Assembly: GCA_941918925.1 (NCBI GenBank)
Contig: OW799236.1
Location: 80,998,213-81,062,212 of the forward strand
Direction of reading: 5' to 3'
From: Phyto melanocephala
Lineage: Eukaryota; Arthropoda; Insecta; Diptera; Rhinophoridae
Length of the DNA stretch: 64,000 bases
The notes under the pieces are model-generated. The model was given only the letters and a program-made list of their open reading frames with translations, was not told the DNA's origin and ran no database searches. The translations under genes were made by a program, and so were the position numbers. Positions 56,023 through 64,000 of this stretch are shown one piece after another (the stretch's first letter is position 1; every line of letters begins with the position of its first letter).

Positions 56023-59000
56023 AAATATACCTTGACTTATCTTAAAATTCAGATGTCAAAAAAATATCTCTTTTCTTTTAATTGTTGCAAATGTCAAACT
56101 TTATATAGAAACATATAACAACGCTATGTACGGCTGTACTGAGTTTTCAATACCCACCAATTAAATTTGTGTACTTTTATCGCAAAAAATTTATTATTTA
56201 GTTATTAACAGTAAAAATTTATTATTTTGTTATTAAGAGTAATCGCTATGGAATAATGTCTTATACTGAAATATGCATCACTAACTTTTTTTCTTAAGTT
56301 TAGTCTTGCAATTAATCTTCTTACACAAGGAGTGATACAATGTTGTATTTTTACGGAAATTGAACTTTAGAATTTGGTAGCCAGAGGAAGTTCAAAAATA
56401 AAATAAGCTTTGTATGGGCATGGCACTTTTTAAATAATACAAATAATATTTGAATTTAACTGATATAATCCTTTCTAGATTTCCTTTTTTCCATAATTTT
56501 TGTCCATTAAGAAATAGTACGAATTTAAAATTTTTTATATTTAATTATTCAAACCTACGGTCATGCAACAGTTTTATTTTTTATAAAAAACAACAAAAAA
56601 CTAAACAATGTTTTATTTTCTTTTTCAATATTTCGCCACTCTTTCGTGTAGTATCTTCAGGAAATAAAAATTAACACATTAGCAAAAAATTACAATATTT
56701 CTATTGCATGAACTTAGACTTGAGTAATAATATAAATTTTATTAGAAACCTATATATGCGAAATTTAATTTTCTAATTCATATAATTCCATCGCTGTTAT
56801 GAGCTTTTAAATTTCATTGATAGCAGAATATGTGAGAAGTCTACGTAACACCTACTAATAAATAAAGATATTTTTATAAAAAAAGTTTTTTATTAGTCTA
56901 CAATCTTGGTCCCTAGAGAAATTACATAAATTAACGGCAACACGTTATATGCAAGGTGGGCACTACCTTCAACTTCATTTTCTAGGAATGTAATAACATT
57001 GATCTGAAAGCAATATGTGCGAAATTTCATCATTTTACTTTTAATTTTGTCAGTTTTAATTTCGCTAGCAGTAGACTACATGAATAGTGGGCGTTAAAAT
57101 AGGCGTGTAAATATAGTTTCTGCTAATAAATTCATCTTATCAAATTCATTAATATTAGAATAGAAGAAGTGTGATTTAAAGTAGGCGTGTCACCTTAATT
57201 TCCCATGCAATGCTTGCGAGATAGAACTTTACTTTATTTTTGAAGGGTTTTTATGGTCTTAACTAAGACTTACTCTTTCAACAAAGTTACCATGTTTTCA
57301 TTAAAATCTCATAAATTTTGTAAAGGAACAAATATTTTTTTGTTTCTTGTTTTGTTATGAAGAAAAATAAGAAAGAAAATATACAATAATGTTGGTTATT
57401 AACTGCTCAATTGTGATTGGATTATCAGCACACACCTGTAATTTAAAATATGTAAAACGAAAAGAAAATCACGAAGTCTTAAATCATAAGATCGGGGAGG
57501 ACCATTTCTTGATATAATATTAACAAAATATTTTTTTTTATAAATCGATTGCCTAAATGACTGTTATTACCGTTTTGTTGTTATTTTTATCAACAGCGGA
57601 TACTCCTTGAACTTTTGATTTGACAAACCCGAAACAATAATTACACCAGCCTCTACTGCACACCACGCAGTAACTTTAACTAAAAGTAATGGTAGCTGAT
57701 GAGTGTGAAAGAAAATAAATGTTTATTTCTTTAACTAAAATAATGTTTCCCATACTTCACATTCTATATCGTATTATCCAAAGCATTTGATATCTTTTTG
57801 TTAAATATTTAACCAAATTTCCCTAAATACAAAAATTCCATTACAGCTTTTTAAATTTGTTTTCTTAGCAAATTGCTGTACTTACAACAGAAAACAAATT
57901 CTTGGCTTATAATTAAATCAATGAGGTACTTAGGATCCAACAATTTGTTGCTTATTTGAAGTATTGTTTAATAAACAAAATCATTATTTTGATTTTTCAT
58001 TAAAATATTTTCTACAGATTTTCCCCCATCTGTTAAGATTGCCGTTGACCGCCCCTCTTAAATTGAAATTCTTAAGTTTAAATAAAATGTGTTTTTTTTT
58101 TGTTTAATTTTCAATAGGACTTAAATAGATTTAGCGTTTTGCTCTTTCGTTGTTGACTTGTTGGCTGCTGTTGATGATAACAATAAGTTTGACTTTTTTT
58201 TTGCGAAAATGTACAGATGGAAAATATTGTTTTCTGCCATTATGGATTTCCATTTAGTTAAATTACAAACAATCAAATGGTATGAGAGAATGTTTCTACT
58301 TTTTTGCTCAACAAGACAGAGACAATTTTAAATCAGTTGTCATTGCATGGGGACATTTTTCAGGACGATTTCATTTCTCATGATGTGTTTAGTTATTGTT
58401 TTGTGTAAGTACGAGGGTTATGAAAAATTTTTATTTCTCTGTGAGTAAAAGAACAAAAATAAATTTCTCGAAAAAAAAAAAACATTAAGACATATTTTTA
58501 AGAAAAGTTTCCAAATAATAAACTCTATTTAGCATGCAGTTTTATATAAATAAGACCGTTATACAAATAAATTATTTATAATTTCATTAACATATTCTAA
58601 GCTCTGTTTCTACCCTCGCATGTTTTTTAAATATTGTTGTTCAGTCAACAGCAAAACTTTTAACATATTGAGGAAATGAAGATAAGAATTTTAAGTATTT
58701 TTATGAATTGTTATTTGTTATAAACTTTTTTCTTTTTAAGTTATTGTTTTTGTTATTATTTGCAGAACAAAAAACTGTGGTTACAATTATTGTTGTTGTT
58801 TTTAATTTAAAAGTTTCGTAATGTGTTAAACGAGATTTGAATAAGTATTGCTTTAATAATTTGCATTTGTTTTTCCTCATGGTTTTTTGTTTGTTGACGG
58901 AACTTAAATAATTTAAGAGAATTCATTTTACAAAATAAAGTTTTCTATTGCGCTTTTAAGTAAATTTTTTTTTTATATTTATTAAATCTTTAAGTTTCTA

Positions 59001-59940
59001 AATTAATTATTATTGTAAAAGAGAATACAACAAAATTTCTCTGAATGCATGTTAACTAATTTGATTTCAATTACGCAGCCATATTTTTTGTTAAACACTA
59101 TATCAGAATTCAAGTCATAATATATTTAAAAAAATATAAGCCCGTCATTCAATACACATTCCTAAAGCAGCTCACTTTAACTAAGTGGAAAATAGTGCTA
59201 ATTTATTTATAATAAAATGAATTTCTACTTCTATTTTTTTAATCATCTGTTACACATTCTCATGGTTGACTAGGGGATGATGTTTTCCCACAATCATTCT
59301 TAAATAACCATTCATTTTAATAAAATCACCTCATTAGTCATTTTGAAACAATTAATTACACAAACATTTAAAATTGGACATCATTTATAATAACCTCACT
59401 TAAATTTTAACAGGCGGTATAGATGTCAGTCAACAAAACTAAAAAGAAACATTTAGAAAAATAAAAAAATCATCATTATTATATTTATTATTAAAGAATT
59501 TCAACCCCCCTCTAAATCTTAAGTTATAAAAAGTTTAAGATCTAATAGCAATAAATCTTAAGAGAAAGATTTAAGGAATAACATTCATAACACAAGTGGC
59601 ACCGAACATTAATCAAACAATTTTTTTTTCTAGCTAGCAGATACATATCTGAGTGATTGTGAAATATTTGAAGCTGAATTAAATGATAGAATTAAATTAA
59701 ATGAAAGTCAATTTTTTGCAAATTTTTTAAAATCTAATTGTTTTTGTTTTATGATAAACTTACTGGGAATTCTGAGGATATAAGTTAAATAAATTAACGT
59801 TTGTTTTTCGAGTACTTGACTACGACTGAATAGTGTAGTCCATAAACTTTATTTTATAATTAAAAACGGTAAACAATGTAGACGTATCGTCAGCAAAAAA
59901 ATTACAATAATGATTGGGGCACAATGTGTTGGGAAAGACT
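56023..59940. other. AT-rich non-coding stretch
   Basis: No gene recognised. At 57085-57200 the phrases TAGTGGGCGTTAAAATAGGCGTG and GTAGGCGTGTCACC resemble the GTGGGCGTGGCA motif of the 142-bp Helitron array and may mark a worn relative. The remainder is simple AT-rich DNA. Confidence 0.45.
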
Positions 59941-60175
59941 TAAAATTAGTTGGAATTTATTAAATGAGAATAAAAAATAAAATACTGTAAAATTAGTTGG
60001 AATTTATTAAATGAGAATAAAAAATAAAATACTGTAAAATTAGTTGGAATTTATTAAATGAGAATAAAAAATAAAATATTGTAAAATTAGTTGGAATTTA
60101 TTAAATGAGAATAAAAAATAAAATATTGTAAAATTAGTTGGAATTTATTAAATGAAAAATAAGAAATAGAATATT
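59941..60175. repeat. Minisatellite, 5 x 47 bp
   Basis: TAAAATTAGTTGGAATTTATTAAATGAG... starts at 59941, 59988, 60035, 60082 and 60129, an exact 47-base period. The first four units are almost identical; the last diverges at its end. Confidence 0.95.
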
Positions 60176-60269
60176 GTTGTGAAATACGTTGACAGCATGT
60201 GCAGACTGATTTCCTGAGTTCTGGGAAATTAGTCTGGCAAAAGGTGCAATGAAAGATTATGCCTTTTAA

Positions 60270-60365
60270 ATTGGGGCAGTGTGGGAAATCTTTTATTTCA
60301 GAAATTAATGACTTTGTATTTTACGATTCCACGAATTGAGTGGTAGAACATTAGGGGTATTAACT
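60270..60365 (-). repeat. 96-bp terminal direct repeat, env side (3' LTR or part of it)
   Basis: Base-for-base identical with 63690-63785. On the minus strand it follows a polypurine tract and begins AGTTAATACCCC. Since errantivirus LTRs are usually several hundred bases, the LTR may continue to about 60180; only 96 bases are shared. Confidence 0.85.
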
Positions 60366-60376
60366 CCTCCCCCTTT
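60366..60376 (-). other. Polypurine tract of the errantivirus
   Basis: The minus strand reads AAAGGGGGAGG and then AGTTAATACC, the start of the LTR. The env stop codon TAA (60375-60377) overlaps the first bases of the tract. The tract would prime plus-strand synthesis. Confidence 0.75.
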
Positions 60377-61862
60377 AAATTCCAACGTCCGCGTTGGACG
60401 GGTCATGGTTTTGATGGTCAGCCGAATGAACGTGGACCGTTTCTATTTTCAGGGTTTCTCTTTTAAGAAGCGTTTTCTTTATTAAAAGGCAAATCATACC
60501 GATAGCGATAATAAGGGGGCAGGTCAGGCTCGTGAAGAGTGCGGTCCTGCTTTTGAGAGTCAGATCACGGATCTCCTCTAAGTTATTGAAATGTAGGGTT
60601 TCTAGCATTCTTAGTGATAATACTTCTTCGTAGGAAGATGCTTTGTTGGAAGTTTGGACTATCGCTGGCAGTGGCCGAGCCATTGTTACTTCTTTACTAA
60701 AGTAAGTTTTGTCCCCGATCGTTATGGAGGTGTTATGGAATTTTACCAGGAATGTCCCGTTAAGGGTAATTTCTTCCTTATCTATTGCGATTACGCCGTT
60801 ATATCCGTTTAGCAGTACTAGCCCGGGCATAACTTCTTCTATTATTGGCAAATGATGATGATTTGTTGTCGGACAAACGGACGGTATTCCGGTTAGGAGA
60901 TTAGGTAGGCATTTAGTGTCAGTGATGTTGTCAACGTTTTCCCTTTTACATAAGGATATTTCATTAAAAGTTTTACATTTACTTTTTATTGTTAATATAG
61001 AGTTTTGACATAAAATTACGTTTTCAAATTGCAAATTGATTGTGAGGTTCCCTTTTCTTACAGGTCGTAGGAATAAATTTTTGCAAATAGTATTTTCTGT
61101 TTTAGGCAAGTTAATGATAAAGATTAATGTGTTTTTACTTGAGCCTATTTTGACCTCTCCAAATTCGAGAGCTTCAATTAGGTTATTATAGGGCAAACTC
61201 TGATTGGTAAAAAGGTCCTTTACTATCGTCAGTTCAGAATTGGAAAATATGAAAGAGTTCACAACGCCGGTCTTGGCCCATTGGATACCATAGTTAATGT
61301 TCACGAGTTCTTCGTTCATAATTTTCAGTTTTCGTTCGACGTCCTTGACCATTAGTGTCCTTAGTGTGTCCGAGGTTGTAACGGTATTAAGTAGTGAATT
61401 CGTCATGTTCGTCATTATCTGTAGTCGTTCCTCAATAGCCTTATTGATAACTATTTGCTTCTGATTATTTCGTAACAAGTTCCTGGTTTGGTCCGAGATA
61501 ATTTGGAAATCTTCGTGGTCCGGTGTTCCAGCGATCCATTTCCAAACAGTCCCCAAAGCGTCTATAGATCTAGCTGAACGTCTGGGTCTTAGTTCATTAA
61601 GGATCTTCCTCGCCGAGCTTACTTCGTGTATGAGAAAGGAATAGCTGGAGTCTTTTCTGGTAATGTCCCTCTTAATTGTCTCCTCAATATTGGTCAATGT
61701 ACGGTTATATTGTTCTAGATCGATAACGTGTAGTATCCTGAAGGTTCCGATGGCTAATTTTGACTGTCCTGTCTCTGTAGCTATAACTTGCGAGTTCGAG
61801 TAGTCTAAGATCTGGGTCTCTGGTCTGGTCAAAGCGATTGTTGCCCTGTAACAAAATAGCAT
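60375..61862 (-). CDS. env: Errantivirus Env-like glycoprotein
   Basis: 495 codons, open throughout. A basic furin-type site RPRRSAR lies at residues 92-98. It is followed by a SIDALGTVWKWIAG segment, as at the start of the membrane-fusion subunit in insect errantiviruses and related baculovirus F proteins. A C-terminal membrane helix lies at about 441-462 (FTSLTCPLIIAIGMICLLI), with a short cytoplasmic tail. Several N-glycosylation sequons (NRT, NMT, NQS, NLT, NGT) are present. The family's role is envelope entry. In this group env is made from a spliced RNA, and the usual leader exon and signal peptide are not evident here, so the ATG at 61862 may not be the natural start. It begins three bases after the pol stop. 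The element lacks gag and RT, so this copy cannot support a virus alone. Confidence 0.82.
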   Translation of the reverse strand: MLFCYRATIALTRPETQILDYSNSQVIATETGQSKLAIGTFRILHVIDLEQYNRTLTNIEETIKRDITRKDSSYSFLIHEVSSARKILNELRPRRSARSIDALGTVWKWIAGTPDHEDFQIISDQTRNLLRNNQKQIVINKAIEERLQIMTNMTNSLLNTVTTSDTLRTLMVKDVERKLKIMNEELVNINYGIQWAKTGVVNSFIFSNSELTIVKDLFTNQSLPYNNLIEALEFGEVKIGSSKNTLIFIINLPKTENTICKNLFLRPVRKGNLTINLQFENVILCQNSILTIKSKCKTFNEISLCKRENVDNITDTKCLPNLLTGIPSVCPTTNHHHLPIIEEVMPGLVLLNGYNGVIAIDKEEITLNGTFLVKFHNTSITIGDKTYFSKEVTMARPLPAIVQTSNKASSYEEVLSLRMLETLHFNNLEEIRDLTLKSRTALFTSLTCPLIIAIGMICLLIKKTLLKRETLKIETVHVHSADHQNHDPSNADVGI

Positions 61863-61865
61863 GGG

Positions 61866-63689
61866 TTAACTCCTTATTAAATTCTTATGAATTATTCTTC
61901 CTGATTCGGTTAGGACAGTTCCCCCCTTGTCTTCTTTGACTATTTCCTGTTTGTATCTTGGAGTTAGTTTATTGCCTATTCTTTTATTGCCCTTTACAAA
62001 AATAGCTTCGCCTAGCCTATAAGTCCTTATTTCCGTTCTGTTTTTATTGTGAGTCTTAAGGTCCTTTTCCTGTTTTCCTAATATCCTTCTTGTGATTAAG
62101 AGTCTGTCCTTTTCCCGTTGAGAAGGGTCAGTACAAGCTCTTCCGAAAAATGCGTCTATAGGTCTTCTGTTTATAGTTGAGTGTATGGAATGATTATATT
62201 TATTAAGGGAATTGTGTAAAAGGTCTTCAAAAGAATTGTAAATTTTTTCGGCATTAAGGCATCTCATTATTTCCGTCAATGTGGAATGAAAGCGCTCTAC
62301 CTGTCCATTTACTGTGCTAGTATATGGAGGAGTGCGGTAAATTTTTATTCCCAACTGATCTTCCAGCATAAAGGTAATGACAGAGGAATTTAAAGATTTC
62401 TCATTATCTATCACTATATTTTCGGGTGTTCCGAAAGAAATTAGTAATTCCTGCAGTGGTCCCTTGATGTCCTCGGTTGCCCTTGATTTAATAATTTTAG
62501 CCTGTGCGTACTTTGAGAATTTATCTATTGCGGTCAGAATGATTCTATTATTCGTATGGTATAGGTCGAGATGAATAAATTGTCCTGGGTACTCTGGTAA
62601 TGGGGTATGTTTCAGGACTGCCTTGCTTGGATGTCTTTCGTATTTGTTCTCCTGACAAATTTTGCACTGTTTAACTATTCTGGATATTTTGGCTTGCATT
62701 TGTGGGAAATAGAATTTCTGTAAGAGTTGAGTTTTGTTCTCCTTCGCGTGTCGGTGTGCTCTTCTATGTTCGTTTAATATCTCTGTCTGCTGTTCTGTGT
62801 CAGATATCAGGTCCTTTACCATTATTCTGGTATACCTGATTTTATATTGTCCGAAATGTTTGGCGTAGATGTCCTGAATTTTCCCTAAAATATGGTCTTC
62901 TGTCCTGATAGCGTTTGTCACTGATGGGTTCAAATATTTCCCTAATAATAATTTCAATTTATCCTTCGTGAAGTCTGTGTCGGTTATAATGTGTCTGTGG
63001 TAAGTAGGGAATACTATTTCAAATTTGTATGAGGGGTCGCCAGTCGAAATTATAAGTTGGTTTTTGAAAACATTAATGGGAGTATCCGAGAAAGGTATTA
63101 GGTTATGGTATGAACTTTCGTCGCTATGTTGGGTAGGTGTCAGAGAGTTGATTTGTGTTGGTCTAGAGAGTGCATCGGCTACGATATTATTGCTACCAGG
63201 TTTGTATCTCAGTTCGTAATTGTATTCCTCCAAGATGGCCTTCCAACGCTTGAGTTTGCTATTCGTATTCTTGTTGCTGAGTGCGTAGGTTAAGGGCTGG
63301 TGGTCGGTAAAGATCTTTATTGTAGACGCTCCGTACAGGTAGTTCCTTAGGGATTTTAGGGCCCAAATTATGGCGAGCATTTCCTTTTCATTAGTGGCGT
63401 AGTGTTCTTCGCATTTGCTAAGTGTTCTTGAAATAAAGGTGATAGGTTTTCCATCTTGTTCTAGAACAGCGCCGATCGCGTAATTGGAGGCATCAGTTGT
63501 CAGATGGAATTCCCGGTCGAAGTTAGGAAAGGAAAGCATAACGTCCTCTGATGCCAGAGTGCGTTTTATCTTATTGAAAGCCTCTAAGGCATCGCTATTT
63601 AGACTTATAGGGATCCTTGATGACATTTTTTTGGACATGCGTCCCTCCTCCCCTCTTAAAAGTGAGGTAAGGGGTTTCGCGATTTTCGC
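61866..63689 (-). CDS. pol: Errantivirus Pol fragment: RNase H and integrase
   Basis: Open from the junction with the LTR-like repeat at about 63690; the first ATG is at 63638. The fragment opens in the RT connection region (KPLTSLLRG, EAFNKIKRTL) and carries RNase H (TTDASNYAIGAVLEQ, YATNEKEMLA, FTDHQPLTYAL, NIVADALSR). The integrase zinc region (HRRAHRHAKENK ... CKICQ) follows, then the integrase core with IHLDLYH, VIDNEKSL and GQVERFHS supplying the acidic triad. The C-terminal domain ends in an open frame at 61866. Protease and the RT catalytic YxDD box are missing because of the deletion; no other damage is visible. Confidence 0.87.
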   Translation of the reverse strand, partial: AKIAKPLTSLLRGEEGRMSKKMSSRIPISLNSDALEAFNKIKRTLASEDVMLSFPNFDREFHLTTDASNYAIGAVLEQDGKPITFISRTLSKCEEHYATNEKEMLAIIWALKSLRNYLYGASTIKIFTDHQPLTYALSNKNTNSKLKRWKAILEEYNYELRYKPGSNNIVADALSRPTQINSLTPTQHSDESSYHNLIPFSDTPINVFKNQLIISTGDPSYKFEIVFPTYHRHIITDTDFTKDKLKLLLGKYLNPSVTNAIRTEDHILGKIQDIYAKHFGQYKIRYTRIMVKDLISDTEQQTEILNEHRRAHRHAKENKTQLLQKFYFPQMQAKISRIVKQCKICQENKYERHPSKAVLKHTPLPEYPGQFIHLDLYHTNNRIILTAIDKFSKYAQAKIIKSRATEDIKGPLQELLISFGTPENIVIDNEKSLNSSVITFMLEDQLGIKIYRTPPYTSTVNGQVERFHSTLTEIMRCLNAEKIYNSFEDLLHNSLNKYNHSIHSTINRRPIDAFFGRACTDPSQREKDRLLITRRILGKQEKDLKTHNKNRTEIRTYRLGEAIFVKGNKRIGNKLTPRYKQEIVKEDKGGTVLTESGRIIHKNLIRS

Positions 63690-63785
63690 ATTGGGGCAGT
63701 GTGGGAAATCTTTTATTTCAGAAATTAATGACTTTGTATTTTACGATTCCACGAATTGAGTGGTAGAACATTAGGGGTATTAACT
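63690..63785 (-). repeat. 96-bp terminal direct repeat, pol side (5' LTR or part of it)
   Basis: Identical with 60270-60365. At its inner edge (63690) it abuts a pol reading frame directly, with no primer site, so either the LTR was cut by the deletion or it is complete and very short. The outer flank on the plus strand is TATACAAG. Confidence 0.85.
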
Positions 63786-64000
63786 TATACAAGATTGTTA
63801 ATGGAATCTATAGGTATGAAAAACTCTTATTAATATTTATTTTTATATAATGATATAATGAATTAAAATTAATTCTGAATTTTAATTGAATACCAAGTGC
63901 AAAAAGCTAAAAATTATAATTTTTTTTAATGAGCGTGACACTGCCCACATTTCTAATAACGAAATTGTAAAGTCATGATAGCTCAATATGTGTGCAAAGT
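63786..64000. other. AT-rich right edge
   Basis: Nothing recognised. GAGCGTGACACTGCCCAC at 63932 faintly recalls the GCCACGCCCAC motif of the Helitron array. Confidence 0.4.

Larger units (their letters stand above)
60270..63785 (-). mobile_element. Defective errantivirus (endogenous retrovirus) lacking gag, protease and RT
   Basis: Identical 96-bp direct repeats bound the element. On the minus strand the order is repeat, pol fragment (RNase H, integrase), env, polypurine tract, repeat. The repeat starts AGTTAATACCCC, like gypsy-group LTRs. The env type and pol sequence place it among insect errantiviruses of the 17.6/297/ZAM kind. The first repeat joins directly to pol at about 63690, so primer site, gag, protease and most of RT are deleted. 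The right flank has TATA, a favoured errantivirus target, but no matching TATA is seen at the left. Motif-level assignment only. Confidence 0.85.

Noticed and set aside
1..64000. CRISPR arrays, operons, bacterial ribosome-binding sites, tRNA and rRNA genes
   Set aside because: Introns, insect transposons and composition show a fly nuclear genome; no cloverleaf or rRNA sequence was recognised, and the tandem arrays lack the repeat-spacer pattern.

Overview
The window looks like gene-poor nuclear DNA of a higher (probably calyptrate) fly. It is very AT-rich and packed with transposable-element families typical of Diptera: LOA-, Jockey- and Penelope-type retroelements, an Osvaldo/Ulysses-like Gypsy element, an errantivirus, a Helitron, mariner-like elements and MITEs. 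The one host gene seen is a glutactin-like, cholinesterase-fold protein. No species can be named from the sequence. No tRNA, rRNA or CRISPR array was recognised.

Layout. 1-2096: 3' part of a LOA-like non-LTR retrotransposon. 2097-13168: AT-rich DNA with two copies of a dispersed repeat family and a 0.73 kb MITE. 13169-28187: a Helitron on the minus strand. Both termini are visible (TC 5' end, hairpin plus CTAG 3' end, A/T flanks). It carries a ~142-bp tandem array and one N-terminal Rep/helicase exon. That exon is split by a 10.8 kb Osvaldo/Ulysses-like LTR retrotransposon (13874-24671). The insert has two 2491-bp LTRs, a tRNA-Lys primer site, a gag with an N-terminal RING-H2 finger, a canonical -1 frameshift heptamer at the gag stop, and an uninterrupted pol. 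Leaving out the insert and one CGCT target-site copy brings the Helitron exon back into frame.

28188-48582: non-coding DNA with fossils: a Jockey-like RT scrap, three different mariner-like transposase pseudogenes (one inserted inside a ~115-bp tandem array), a non-LTR RNase H fossil and three more dispersed-repeat copies. 48583-55050: the glutactin-like gene, three exons and 680 codons, with the nucleophile serine replaced by glycine. Its 4.4 kb first intron holds a Penelope-like fossil, a foldback element and a dispersed repeat; its 63-bp second intron is in frame and free of stops. 55051-60269: non-coding, with a 219-bp MITE and a five-copy 47-bp minisatellite. 60270-63785: a defective errantivirus on the minus strand, lacking gag, protease and RT but with open RNase H-integrase and env frames between identical 96-bp direct repeats.

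The most notable items are the RING-Gag Gypsy element with its frameshift site, its clean nesting in the Helitron exon, and the truncated errantivirus that still has an open env frame. All family assignments come from reading motifs by eye; none was confirmed by a database search.
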